Shown here: positions 39,825 to 49,073 of the stretch, piece by piece
Numbering within the stretch: position 1 is the stretch's first letter
How the letters are laid out: the number at the start of each line of letters is the position of its first letter
Source of the DNA: Thermohalobaculum sp038534135
GTDB taxonomy: Bacteria; Pseudomonadota; Alphaproteobacteria; Rhodobacterales; Rhodobacteraceae
Assembly (NCBI GenBank): GCA_038534135.1
Contig: JBCAXJ010000022.1
Coordinates: 1-63,023 of the forward strand
DNA: 63,023 nt
Direction of reading: 5' to 3'
Program-made: the position numbers and the translations under genes
Notes under the pieces: generated by a model
Told to the model about the DNA's origin: nothing
The model's database searches: none
The model's input: only the letters and a program-made list of their open reading frames with translations

Positions 39825-42089
39825 TCAGTGGCCTTCCACATAGATCGGGCTCGACCAGGCCTGATGCCCGTCGAGCGTTGTGACCCGAACCCACAGTGCG
39901 ATATCGTCACCCGGCTGGATCGGCACATCGAGGATGGTCGTGGCAGAGGTCTGCTCGAGCATGTCAGGGAGACGGCGCACGATGATCCGCCGGTCAAGGC
40001 CGCCCGCGTCAAGCACGTGATCGTCAATGCCAAGGTCCGATATACTGACGGCGGCAGAAACGAGGTTGGTTGCGATATCAAGGCTGCATGGCCCATCCAG
40101 CATGAGATCGACCCCCCCGAAGTTTCCGGAGGTCACCGCTTCGAAGGTGACGCGGTTCTCCATTAGCGCCAAGGGGCGCTCGTGGTTCCAGTGGTTTACG
40201 GGATGCATCTGTCGGATCGTGGCGCCTCGCGCTACGATCTCGCCGTGCCAGAACGTGTTCCGACCCCGTCCGCGATATTCCGCCCCTTGCCAATAGACCC
40301 GCACGCGGTGGCCCAATTCCTCGGCACGGTAGGTCCGGGCGGTATGGATGAGATCTGCGCCCCGCAGAACGTCGATACGCTCGATCGGGGCAGGGGCCTC
40401 GACGGCAACGGTTAGCTGGAGCGCATTGCCGGTTGTATGCACGATGTCGCCCATCATGGCTCGGGTCGTGACCACAGGCGTGCACTCGCTGTGCCTCGGA
40501 TCGCGCGGGAACAGCTTCGTGTCGCCGGTGAACGTGGCGGATACGTCCAATCCGATCCGACTGCCGGACGTGCCATAGTGATGCCGGCGTCGCATACATT
40601 CGAACACGGCGTCTCGCGTGAGGGCCGGGGCGAGGAAACAGGTCAGCCCGCCATAGGCGCCGAACTCGGTCGCGCCGGGCGGGCCAGCGCCTGGGCGTCC
40701 CTTGTGTCCGTCCGAGTTCGAGACCACGCCGACGCGGTGCCCGAGCGCCAGACTGTCGGTCAGGATCCACTCGAACGTGCCCCAGTTCGAATGGACCTCT
40801 ACGGCGGTCTTCAGCATTGGATCGTGGGCATAGCTCACATCCGCTGGGCGTCCGCCGACATGGGACCAGACGACAGCATCCTCACCGTGAAGGGCGGCGA
40901 ACAGGGCATCCAGCGTATTGGCATCGGTGTCGAGGTCGCTCCGGTCTGTCAGCATGGCATGAGAAGACCGCACGATCGGGCGCCCTTCGTGCCGGTAGAA
41001 GACATTGTGATCACCACCGACTGGCGTGTTGCCGGACCACTCGTAACCCGGGAACAGGATGAAGCGCCCATCCTCGGACATCGTTTCGGTCGTGTCGTTG
41101 ATCTGCTTCCAGAAGGCATTGGTGATCTGGAAGTCGTTGCCCTGGTGGCCCGAGACATCCAGAAATGCTGCATCCCGCGCGAAATCCATGTACTCGCTGA
41201 TCGTGCCGATGCCGACGGTTTCTCCGGACTGGCCGTGTAGATCGCCCCAGTAGCCCGCATGATCTCCGGCGCGGATCGAAAGCGGGTTCGATGTGGCGAC
41301 CACGCCGGAGGCATCCGAGGCTGTGATGCGGACCGTGCCCTCCTGGGCGCTGAGGTCTTCAAGTGTCAGATAGCCACTCTTCGGCACGGTCACGGCGTCC
41401 GGCAAACCGGCCACTGGATGATCGGCACTCAGGGTCAGAGTCCCGTCAGCGGGCATCGCCGGATTGCCCCAGATATCCTCGGCGCGCAGGCCAAGCTGGA
41501 AGCGCTCTCCCGGACGGCGCAGACTTGGGAGGACGGCGGCCCATCGGTGTATCGGACGGGCGATCACGGGGATCGAGAGCCGTTCCGCCAGGGGCGAGAA
41601 ATGTCCGGTTGCGCAGGCATCGACCGAGACGCGAAACTCCATCGCGCTCTCGGCAATCGTTTGCATCCGCAGGCCGGGCGATCCGCCCGAGCGGTCGCCG
41701 AATGTGACTGTAATCGTGTCGCCTTCGCGAACGAAACCGCCCTTCACCGTGATGCGGACGGCGTGACCCCAGGGTCGGTGCCAGAACTGCTCTGGCGTGA
41801 CGAGAAGTGGGGCGGCGTTGCTGGCGCTGGCGGACACGTAGTTCATCGCGGCAGGATCCGCGCTTTGGAGCGGACCGCCGTCCTGCACCCAGCGCATTGC
41901 GACGATGATGGCACCCGTGTCGTCCAGCCCGAACTTTCCTGCGGTGTAGGTCACCGTCAGGGTTTGGAAGCTGCGAACGGCTACCGGTGAGGTCGGTGAC
42001 AGGAACGCCGATCCATAGTCCGATGCATCCCGCCCGGGTTCGGCAGCAGGCCAGACATCGCCCATCAGGTGCGGTTCAATCGGTGGCAT
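39825..42089 (-). CDS. DUF3604 domain protein
   Basis: The start at ATG 42089, five bases after GGAGG, gives 754 residues; longer frames upstream are overlaps with the neighbouring gene. The middle has the DUF3604 signature: RAGDHAGYWGDLHGQSGETVG, SGHQGNDFQITNAFWKQIND, ILFPGYEWSGNTPVGGDHNVFY and VGVVSNSDGHKGRPGAGPPGATEFGAYGGL, a metal-binding (PHP-like) layout of His and Asp. N- and C-terminal parts are beta-rich. No signal peptide. It is the last gene of the spuC-puuB strand and may be translated with them. Substrate and role are unknown; the polyamine context is suggestive only. Confidence 0.85.
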   Translation of the reverse strand: MPPIEPHLMGDVWPAAEPGRDASDYGSAFLSPTSPVAVRSFQTLTVTYTAGKFGLDDTGAIIVAMRWVQDGGPLQSADPAAMNYVSASASNAAPLLVTPEQFWHRPWGHAVRITVKGGFVREGDTITVTFGDRSGGSPGLRMQTIAESAMEFRVSVDACATGHFSPLAERLSIPVIARPIHRWAAVLPSLRRPGERFQLGLRAEDIWGNPAMPADGTLTLSADHPVAGLPDAVTVPKSGYLTLEDLSAQEGTVRITASDASGVVATSNPLSIRAGDHAGYWGDLHGQSGETVGIGTISEYMDFARDAAFLDVSGHQGNDFQITNAFWKQINDTTETMSEDGRFILFPGYEWSGNTPVGGDHNVFYRHEGRPIVRSSHAMLTDRSDLDTDANTLDALFAALHGEDAVVWSHVGGRPADVSYAHDPMLKTAVEVHSNWGTFEWILTDSLALGHRVGVVSNSDGHKGRPGAGPPGATEFGAYGGLTCFLAPALTRDAVFECMRRRHHYGTSGSRIGLDVSATFTGDTKLFPRDPRHSECTPVVTTRAMMGDIVHTTGNALQLTVAVEAPAPIERIDVLRGADLIHTARTYRAEELGHRVRVYWQGAEYRGRGRNTFWHGEIVARGATIRQMHPVNHWNHERPLALMENRVTFEAVTSGNFGGVDLMLDGPCSLDIATNLVSAAVSISDLGIDDHVLDAGGLDRRIIVRRLPDMLEQTSATTILDVPIQPGDDIALWVRVTTLDGHQAWSSPIYVEGH

Positions 42090-42100
42090 CGTTTCCTCCG

Positions 42101-43393
42101 CTACAGCCGGTCGCGCAGGCGGTACCAGAACATGGCGAGCCGCAGGAAGGGCATCCGGAACCAGTCGCCGCCGGGAAACTGCGGCGTCGGCATCCGCGCG
42201 AGCAGGTCCCAGTCTCCGACCTCGCCCGCGATGGCTTCGGCAGCGATCTTGCCGCCCATTGTGGCCATGTGGACACCCGACCCGGACCAACCACCGATCG
42301 CACGAATGCCATGGCCGAGATCCTGGAAAACCGGGATTCGGGTGCCTGTGATCGCCAGCGTGCCACCCCAGGCGTGGGTGATCGTGACATCCGCAAGATC
42401 CGGGTAGACCATCAGCATGCGCTCTCGAACGAAGGACTTCAGATCGGACGGAAAGCGGCGTCCCAGGCTTTCGCCACCACCCCACAGCATCCGCCCATCA
42501 CGGCTAAGGCGGAAATAGTTCAACACGAACAGAGTGTCCGAGGCGCATAGGTTCTGCGGGTTTAGGCTCTTCGTCCGCTCGCCCAAAGGTTCGGTTGCCA
42601 AGATGTAATTGTTCAGAGGCATCATCCGGCGTTGTGGCGCCGCCATGAGCCCGTCCAGATATCCGTTGCAGGCGAGCAGGATTTGCGGCGCGCGGACGTG
42701 CCCGTCAGATGTGGTCACACGCCCCGCTTCGATCTTTGTCACCATGGATCGCTCATGGATCCTAGCACCTGCGCCCGCAGTGGCCTGCCCAAGACCCAGT
42801 GCATAGTTCAATGGGTGGAGATGCCCGCCCATCCTGTCGACAAATCCGCCATGATAGGCATCAGTGCCGAGCAGTTCGGTAATCTCGACCCGATCGATGG
42901 GGCGCGCGGTTGTGTGTCCGTAGGTCTTGGAGATATGCTCGACGTATTCGTGAGCGTCGGCAGCATGGCCCGGTTTCCAAGCGCATTCGACATACCCATC
43001 GGTCAGATCGCAGTTGATGGTGTGATCCCGGATCAGACGGCGGACGAGTGCGTTCGCCTCGGTCGCCATCTCCCACACCTTGCGGGCGTCGTCCGGGCCG
43101 ACCTTGCGCTCGTAGCTGTTGATATCCGCGCGGGGCCCGATCCCGACCTGTCCACCGTTGCGGCCGGAGGCTCCCCAACCTATGCGATTGGCTTCGAGCA
43201 CGATGACATTCAGACCTCTCTCAGCGGCATGCAGCGCCGCGGAAAGCCCGGCATAACCCGCGCCGACAATGCAGAGATCGGCTTCGGCCTCGCCTTGCAG
43301 GGGCGGATGATCCGGCAACGGGTTAGCTGTGTCGGCGTACCAGCTCTTGGCATGCTCTCCAGGCCGGTCGTTCGCGGTCAAGTAGCCGGTCAT
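42101..43393 (-). CDS. puuB: FAD-dependent amine oxidase, gamma-glutamylputrescine oxidase-like
   Basis: A 430-residue DAO-type flavoenzyme. The FAD motif is DLCIVGAGYAGLSAALHAAERGLNVIVLEA, followed by IGWGASGRNGGQVGIG, a pattern of PuuB and OrdL proteins. Other marks are GGFVDRMGGHLHPLNYALGLG, ACNGYLDGL, and the C-terminal GTRIPVFQDLGHGIRAIGGWSGSGVHMATMGGK. PuuB oxidises gamma-glutamylputrescine to the aldehyde. The ATG at 43393 lies 12 bp after the aminotransferase stop, and the DUF3604 gene starts 11 bp after its own stop, so the three are one operon. Confidence 0.88.
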   Translation of the reverse strand: MTGYLTANDRPGEHAKSWYADTANPLPDHPPLQGEAEADLCIVGAGYAGLSAALHAAERGLNVIVLEANRIGWGASGRNGGQVGIGPRADINSYERKVGPDDARKVWEMATEANALVRRLIRDHTINCDLTDGYVECAWKPGHAADAHEYVEHISKTYGHTTARPIDRVEITELLGTDAYHGGFVDRMGGHLHPLNYALGLGQATAGAGARIHERSMVTKIEAGRVTTSDGHVRAPQILLACNGYLDGLMAAPQRRMMPLNNYILATEPLGERTKSLNPQNLCASDTLFVLNYFRLSRDGRMLWGGGESLGRRFPSDLKSFVRERMLMVYPDLADVTITHAWGGTLAITGTRIPVFQDLGHGIRAIGGWSGSGVHMATMGGKIAAEAIAGEVGDWDLLARMPTPQFPGGDWFRMPFLRLAMFWYRLRDRL

Positions 43394-43405
43394 CACCGGG
43401 CGCCG

Positions 43406-44782
43406 TTACAGGATTTCGGTTGCGAGATCGTCCAGCGTCTTGCGGACGATGCGCATGAGTTCATCGCACTCCGCTTCAGAGATGATCAAGGGCGGTGAGA
43501 TGATCATCGAGTCCCGGACAGCCCGCATGACAAGGCCGTTCCCAACCGAGAGATCGCGGCACCGGGTGCCCGCAGCACCCTCGTTGGCAAACCGCTCCAT
43601 CGTGGTCTTGTCGCGGACCAGTTCGAATGCGCCGATCAGCCCCGTCATCCGTGCCTCACCGACCAAAGGATGATCTGTCAGCGCTTCCCATTGAGCTTTG
43701 AGGTAGGGGCCAACCTTCTGTCCGACGCGGCCGGGCAGGTCCTCTTCCTGAAGGATCCGCAGGTTCACCAGGCCCGCAGCACACGCAAGCGGATGACCGG
43801 AATAAGTGTAGCCGTGGACGAACTCGCCGGCGTTCTGCATAACTGGCCCCGCCACCCGGTCCGAGATGAAGACTCCACCCATCGGCACATATCCCGAAGT
43901 GAGCCCCTTGGCGATCGGCATCAGATCGGCCTCGATCCCGAAGCTTTCACATCCCCACCAGGCGCCCGTGCGCCCAAAGCCGCAGATTACCTCGTCAGCA
44001 ACGATCAGAATGTCGTGTTCGCGGCAGATGCGCTGGATCTCGGGCCAATAGGTCTGGGGCGGGATGATGACGCCGCCCGCACCCTGGATCGGTTCGGCGA
44101 TGAAGGCCGCGATGCGGCCTGCGCCGACTTCGCGGATCTTGTCTTCAAGTTCTCTGGCGCAGGTCAGCCCGAATTCCTCGGGGGTCAGTCCGGTTTCGCG
44201 GCCTTCGCCGAACCAATAGGGCTGGTTGATGTGGTGGATGCCTTCGATCGGCAGGCCGGATTGAACATGCATCGCGCCCATCCCACCCAGAGAGGCCGCT
44301 GCAACGGTTGACCCGTGATAGCCGTTCTTGCGGCCGATGAAGTGCTTCTTCTCAGGCTTGCCGAGGCTGTCCCAATAGACACGGGCCAGCCGGAACACCG
44401 TGTCGTTCGACTCCGAGCCCGAGTTCGTGAAGAACACCCGGTTCATATGGGCCGGCGCCTGGGCGCAGAGGGCTTCCGAGAACTCAGCGGCGGGCGGATG
44501 CGTCGATTGGAAGAAGGTGTTGTAATAGGGAAGCTCGCGGGCTTGCCGGGCGATCGCATCAGCGATCTCCTCGCGACCATAGCCGACGTTCACGCACCAG
44601 AGACCGGCCATCCCGTCAAGGATGCGGTTGCCATCGGAGTCCGTCAGCCAGACGCCTTCGGCCCGCGTGATGACGCGCGCGCCCTTGGCCGCAAGATCGG
44701 CGGTGTCGGTAAACGGGTGCCAATGGTGGGCGCCGTCCATCGCCTGATAGTCTTCGGTCGCGCGGAGATTGATCTGCTGCAT
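43406..44782 (-). CDS. spuC: class III aminotransferase, putrescine/polyamine-pyruvate type
   Basis: A 458-residue PLP enzyme starting at ATG 44782 (QQINLRATEDYQAMDGAHHWHPFTDT). The motifs are GMAGLWCVNVGYGREEIADA, VFFTNSGSESNDTVFRLARVYW, RKNGYHGSTVAAASLGGMGAMH, VADEVICGFGRTGAWWGCE and the Schiff-base lysine in MPIAKGLTSGYVPMGGV. This matches omega-amino acid/polyamine:pyruvate aminotransferases (SpuC, YhxA group). It is divergent from a PuuA-like gene and begins the strand with PuuB, which supports polyamine degradation. Exact amine specificity is not shown. Confidence 0.88.
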   Translation of the reverse strand: MQQINLRATEDYQAMDGAHHWHPFTDTADLAAKGARVITRAEGVWLTDSDGNRILDGMAGLWCVNVGYGREEIADAIARQARELPYYNTFFQSTHPPAAEFSEALCAQAPAHMNRVFFTNSGSESNDTVFRLARVYWDSLGKPEKKHFIGRKNGYHGSTVAAASLGGMGAMHVQSGLPIEGIHHINQPYWFGEGRETGLTPEEFGLTCARELEDKIREVGAGRIAAFIAEPIQGAGGVIIPPQTYWPEIQRICREHDILIVADEVICGFGRTGAWWGCESFGIEADLMPIAKGLTSGYVPMGGVFISDRVAGPVMQNAGEFVHGYTYSGHPLACAAGLVNLRILQEEDLPGRVGQKVGPYLKAQWEALTDHPLVGEARMTGLIGAFELVRDKTTMERFANEGAAGTRCRDLSVGNGLVMRAVRDSMIISPPLIISEAECDELMRIVRKTLDDLATEIL

Positions 44783-44881
44783 GGGAATCCTGCGAGATGC
44801 TGTTCCGGCTATCTGCTGCGTCGTCACCGCTTGCGTCAAGGGGCGGGGGACGCGATAGAGCGTCCGGCGAGGAGAACGCCC

Positions 44882-46231
44882 ATGACATTTTCTGACGAAC
44901 TTGCTGCGTTCAGGGCGGCCCATCCAGAGATCAGACATGCCGAGGTGTTCTGCGTCGACCTGAACGGCGTATGCCGGGGCAAGCTGGTGCCGATCGCGGC
45001 GCTGAAGAAGCTTGATGCCGGAGGAATGAAACTGCCGTCCTCGACCGTCGGCCTCGATCTGTTCGCGGACGATGTCTACGAGGCCGGGCTGGCGATCCAG
45101 ACAGGCGACCCGGATGGGCCGGTGACGCCGGTACCGGGCACGCTGGGTCCGATGATGTGGGCCGATGCGGCACACCCCGTTGCGCAGGTACAGGTGGTGC
45201 CGAACATGCCGGATGGGTCGTTGGCAGAGTACGATCCGCGAAATGTGCTGTCCCGCGTCGTTGCGCTCTGGGCCGAGGCGGGGCTGACGCCGGTCATGGC
45301 CTTGGAGCAGGAGTTCTTCCTGATCGATGCTCAGGTTCCTCTGCCGCCAAAGAACCCGGTGACGGGCGAGCGTCTCCAGAAGGGTCAAGTCTACGACCTT
45401 GACATCACACGGGCGTTTGCTCCGGTCCTGCATGGAATTCAGGAGGCGGCGTCGGCGCTGGGGGCCGAGGCGGAAACGTTGATCACAGAGTTCGGCTACG
45501 GTCAGTTCGAAGTCAACCTGACGCACGGGCCAGATCCGCTTGCGGCGGCAGATCGAATGATTGCGTTGCGACGGGCGATCCGGGGCGTCGCGCGGCAACA
45601 CGGCTACGATGCGACATTCATGGCGAAACCCTGGGGCGACACCGTCGGGTCGGGCCTGCATCTGCACCTGAGCGTTCTGGACGCCGACGGGTGCAATATC
45701 TTCGATGATGGCGACGGACCAAGCGCAAAGATGCGCCATGCGATTGCCGGGTGTCTCGCGCATATGGCTGACGCGATGCTGATTTTCGCACCGCACCTCA
45801 ATTCCTATCGCCGATTCATCCCGGGCTTTCTGGCGCCGGTCGAGGCGCTGTGGGCGATCGACCATCGCGGAACGGCGGTCCGCGTTCCAGAGGCGTCGGG
45901 CAAAGCCGCAAGGATTGAACATCGCGTGGCGGGCGGAGACGCCAATCCGTATCTGATGACCGCGGCGGTGTTGGCTGCCACATTGTCAGGCCTGCAAGAA
46001 GCCAACGAACCTCCTGCAGCTGTCTCGGGCGAGTTGCATCCGGGCTTGGGCGAGGCGCTGCCTCTCACCTGGCAGGCGGCGCAAGCGCGGTTCGCTGAAT
46101 CGGATTTCATCCGCGCGTGGTTGGGGCAACCCGTGCAGCACGTGTTCTCTGCGCAGAAGCGTCAGGAATGCGCCAAGCTGCTCGCCCGCGTCACGGATGT
46201 CGAGATGGATACCTATTTGCGCCGTTTGTAA
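44882..46231 (+). CDS. puuA: glutamine synthetase family protein, gamma-glutamylputrescine synthetase-like
   Basis: A 449-residue glutamine synthetase fold. The start at 44882 follows AGGAG; longer frames are overlap. Motifs: VFCVDLNGVCRGKLVPI, ALEQEFFLIDAQ (metal site), ITEFGYGQFEVNLTHGPDPLAAADRM, FMAKPWGDTVGSGLHLHLSV (ammonia or amine/ATP site) and NSYRRFIPGFLAPVEALWAIDHRGTAVRVP, then EHRVAGGDANPYLM. These are typical of PuuA-type enzymes that join glutamate to putrescine. It is divergent from spuC with 99 bp between, so one regulator may serve both. Confidence 0.88.
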   Translation: MTFSDELAAFRAAHPEIRHAEVFCVDLNGVCRGKLVPIAALKKLDAGGMKLPSSTVGLDLFADDVYEAGLAIQTGDPDGPVTPVPGTLGPMMWADAAHPVAQVQVVPNMPDGSLAEYDPRNVLSRVVALWAEAGLTPVMALEQEFFLIDAQVPLPPKNPVTGERLQKGQVYDLDITRAFAPVLHGIQEAASALGAEAETLITEFGYGQFEVNLTHGPDPLAAADRMIALRRAIRGVARQHGYDATFMAKPWGDTVGSGLHLHLSVLDADGCNIFDDGDGPSAKMRHAIAGCLAHMADAMLIFAPHLNSYRRFIPGFLAPVEALWAIDHRGTAVRVPEASGKAARIEHRVAGGDANPYLMTAAVLAATLSGLQEANEPPAAVSGELHPGLGEALPLTWQAAQARFAESDFIRAWLGQPVQHVFSAQKRQECAKLLARVTDVEMDTYLRRL

Positions 46232-46240
46232 CCTGCGGAG

Positions 46241-47305
46241 TCAGGTAATCCGCCGTGGCGCCGCATCGATCTGCGCCTTGCGGCCTGCAATGTCATCCTG
46301 CGTCAACAGCCCGGACGTTGTGTCGACATACCCGACCACGGAGGCAGCATTGATCGAAGCCTCCAGCATCGCATGTTCGGGGGCGAGACCTTCGGAAAGT
46401 GCCGCACTGAGCGTGGAGCAGAACGCGTCCCCGGCGCCGGCCGTTCCGGCAACATCGGCGGGAAGCGTGGGGTGCCAGACGATGCCATCAGGCCCGGCAA
46501 GATAGGCGCCGTCCATCCCGTCGGTGATCGACACCCAGCCAGGACCCGCTTGTTGCAGCGTTCGCATGAACCGGATCAGCCCCAAGTCGAAGCCACCGAA
46601 GCTGAGCCCGCGTTTCAAGAGCGGTGGAGGATCATCACACATCACTTCGGTCATGGCTTCGGCCCGGGCGGCCATGGCCGGGACCAGCGCCTCGGCCTCG
46701 ACCCGGTTCACCGAGATCAAGTCGACATGCGCCAGCGCTGCAAGAAAGGCAGGTGTGCGGGCGGTCAGCTGCCGGATGCCGGGGTTGCTGGCGACCATGG
46801 CCCCCGAAAGCTTCGCCCTGCGCATGATTGGCCCATAGCACTCGGCTGACTCGTTCGAGAGTGACGAGACATAGACCAGATCAACCCCGTCGAAGGCTGG
46901 CAACTCATCGAACCGCAGGGTCTCGTTCGCACCGCGATGCACGAAGATCGATGCGTTGCGATCGTGGCTGGCCACCATGACGGCGACGCCGGTGGCATGG
47001 TCCGAGGCGATCAGCCCATCGCTGGCGCCGTTGCGAGCGAGATGCTGACGGATTTCCTCGGCGTTCAGGTCTTGCCCCGTCTTGGCCAGCACAGTCGGTG
47101 ACCAGCCGCGCCGGGCCAGCGATACGGCGGTGTTACAGGCACCGCCGCCAACATGGGTGGTGATCGAACGGGCCTCGAGCTTGCGCCCGGCCTCGAGCAT
47201 CAGAAATGACTTGCCGTCATTCGAGAAGGTCGCGCGTTCAATGTTCTCCGAGGCCACCAGCACGATCGTATCGATCATGGCAGAGCCCAGGTGCAGCGAT
47301 TTCAT
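46241..47305 (-). CDS. PfkB-family carbohydrate kinase
   Basis: A 354-residue kinase of the ribokinase family. The N-terminal substrate motif is ITTHVGGGACNTAVSLARRGW; the anion hole/catalytic base motif is VAGTAGAGDAFCSTLSAALSEGL with Asp of GAGDAF; ISVNRVEAEALV and ITDGMDGAYLAGPDG complete the pattern. The N-terminus ends GSAMIDTIVLV. GGAGACGCCAAC precedes the ATG. The sugar or nucleoside substrate is unknown. It converges with puuA, with 9 bp between the stops, and the autotransporter-like gene ends 75 bp upstream on the same strand. Confidence 0.87.
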   Translation of the reverse strand: MKSLHLGSAMIDTIVLVASENIERATFSNDGKSFLMLEAGRKLEARSITTHVGGGACNTAVSLARRGWSPTVLAKTGQDLNAEEIRQHLARNGASDGLIASDHATGVAVMVASHDRNASIFVHRGANETLRFDELPAFDGVDLVYVSSLSNESAECYGPIMRRAKLSGAMVASNPGIRQLTARTPAFLAALAHVDLISVNRVEAEALVPAMAARAEAMTEVMCDDPPPLLKRGLSFGGFDLGLIRFMRTLQQAGPGWVSITDGMDGAYLAGPDGIVWHPTLPADVAGTAGAGDAFCSTLSAALSEGLAPEHAMLEASINAASVVGYVDTTSGLLTQDDIAGRKAQIDAAPRRIT

Positions 47306-47379
47306 GTTGGCGTCTCCGCATCAGGATTGCGCGGTGTTCTGCCAGCGAAGCGTGTCCTTCGCAAACGGGATCTGCGCGA

Positions 47380-48972
47380 TCAGAAGCCCAGCGTCAGCTT
47401 GACCTCGCCGCCATGACCTGTCGTGCTCTCGCCAAAACGTCCACCATAGCGCAGCCGCAGGGCGACATCGTCGGCCGCAAAGACGGTTATTCCGGCGGAG
47501 ACGGTGCCGGTGAGGTGATCCGCGTCGACGTTCTGGAACAGCGCCCGGCCGGTCGCGCCTGTCGCGGACACGGAAACATCCGGATCAGCGAACCAGTCCA
47601 GCCCCAGGTTCAACTCGGGCCGGATCCTGATCTGGTACGGCCCCGCGACGAAATCCGTGCCGAAGCTCAATCCTGCATGCAGACCTGCCGTTGTCACATC
47701 GGTCGCGCTGACCTGACGATTGGCCAGGGCCGTGCCGGTCTCGGTATAGCCATCCTCTTCGACATACAGAACGCTGGTGGCGATCGAGGGCTCGACAGCC
47801 AGCTCTCCGAAACGCAGGCCATAGGCGACACGGGCACGGGCTTCGAGCGTCGTTGCGTCGGTTTCTCCGCTCGTGGTCCCGCTGACCACCGCGCGGGAGG
47901 TATCGATCGCTCCATACCCGGCGGAGAGTGCCAGCCCGGCGGAGATGGCTCCGTCATCGTATTTCACAACAAGCCCGGCCCGGCCCCTCTGTGTTTCGCG
48001 GTCTGTCGCTGCGGTGTCGGTCTGGCTGGATTCATACGCCAGCGCTCCGCCGACGAATATGTTCTCGGCCACCTCTGCCTGAGCGCCTATCGTGAAGGAC
48101 CATGTGGTGTCGTCGAATTCCGATGCGCCGTTGTCAGATTCCAGCCGGTCGACGCCGCCGGTTGCGTAGGCACAGGTTCCTTCATCAAAGCGCCGATCCG
48201 GTGCGGATTGCGGGCATGAGAACAGCTTTCCTGCGAAATCGCTGGCGCGGTAGAGTTCCGATGACAAGCCCGCACCGCCCAGATCGGCTTCGAGTGGTGT
48301 CAGAGATGATGCATCGAGAACCACCGCGATATCTCCTGCGGTTGTTTGCAGGATCGCGATTGGTGCTTCCGCCTCGGCCAAGTCGGTCGGCGTGGTAGCG
48401 TTTGCCGGCGCTGCTGCATCCTCAATCGTGATGCCGTTGACTGTGATGGGTGCAGCAGAGGTGATCGTGACGTTCCCAAGTGAGACCTCATCCGTCTCGA
48501 AAATGTCGAACTTCGTCACGAAATCGTTTCCTTGCGCAACGCTTGCCGCGACGGTGACGTTTCCGGCCGACGCCACCGTGATCGTGTCACGTCCGCCACC
48601 CCTCGCCGCCCTACTGAGTATGATGTCGGGCGCATTTCCATCGAGCTCCGGGGAACCAGTTTGCGGTTCAAGATCCGGAGGAAAGATCGGCCCGCCCGCC
48701 GCGATCGTCGTCGTGCCACCCACAATGATTTCGGCGGACCCAAGATCGACGAGAGCTCCACCAACAATTGTCAGGTTCTGTGCCTCGATCCGTGTATCAA
48801 TAACGAGCGTAGTGCCGGGGAGCACATTGATGAAGACATCTTCGTCGCTGATGATCGGGTCGGTGATGGTGAATTCCGGCACATCCGGAACATTGATGAT
48901 CAGATCCGCGAAGGCGGGTGACGCAGAAAGAAGGGCGGCTGCACAAGAGCCGACAAGCAAGTGACGCAACAC
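47380..48972 (-). CDS. outer membrane autotransporter beta-barrel domain protein
   Basis: The likely start is the GTG at 48972, six bases after GGAGGG, which gives 530 residues and a clean signal peptide (LRHLLVGSCAAALLSASPAFA, cut before DLIIN); the longer frame from 49023 lacks such a signal. The passenger (about 22-260) is short, beta-rich and repetitive (DIILSRAARGGGRDTITVASAGNVTVAAS). The last 280 residues are an autotransporter barrel with alternating beta strands (WSFTIGAQAEVAENIFVGGALAYESS) ending in GGEVKLTLGF with the terminal Phe. Function: surface display or export; unknown ligand. Confidence 0.85.
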   Translation of the reverse strand: MLRHLLVGSCAAALLSASPAFADLIINVPDVPEFTITDPIISDEDVFINVLPGTTLVIDTRIEAQNLTIVGGALVDLGSAEIIVGGTTTIAAGGPIFPPDLEPQTGSPELDGNAPDIILSRAARGGGRDTITVASAGNVTVAASVAQGNDFVTKFDIFETDEVSLGNVTITSAAPITVNGITIEDAAAPANATTPTDLAEAEAPIAILQTTAGDIAVVLDASSLTPLEADLGGAGLSSELYRASDFAGKLFSCPQSAPDRRFDEGTCAYATGGVDRLESDNGASEFDDTTWSFTIGAQAEVAENIFVGGALAYESSQTDTAATDRETQRGRAGLVVKYDDGAISAGLALSAGYGAIDTSRAVVSGTTSGETDATTLEARARVAYGLRFGELAVEPSIATSVLYVEEDGYTETGTALANRQVSATDVTTAGLHAGLSFGTDFVAGPYQIRIRPELNLGLDWFADPDVSVSATGATGRALFQNVDADHLTGTVSAGITVFAADDVALRLRYGGRFGESTTGHGGEVKLTLGF

Positions 48973-49073
48973 CTGGAACCCTCCGAACAGTAATCGGAAC
49001 CTTAACGAACCTCCCATTGCCATGTGCGTTCGTCAAGCATAGCAGTGCTGCGACAGCGTCATTCGGAATGCAG

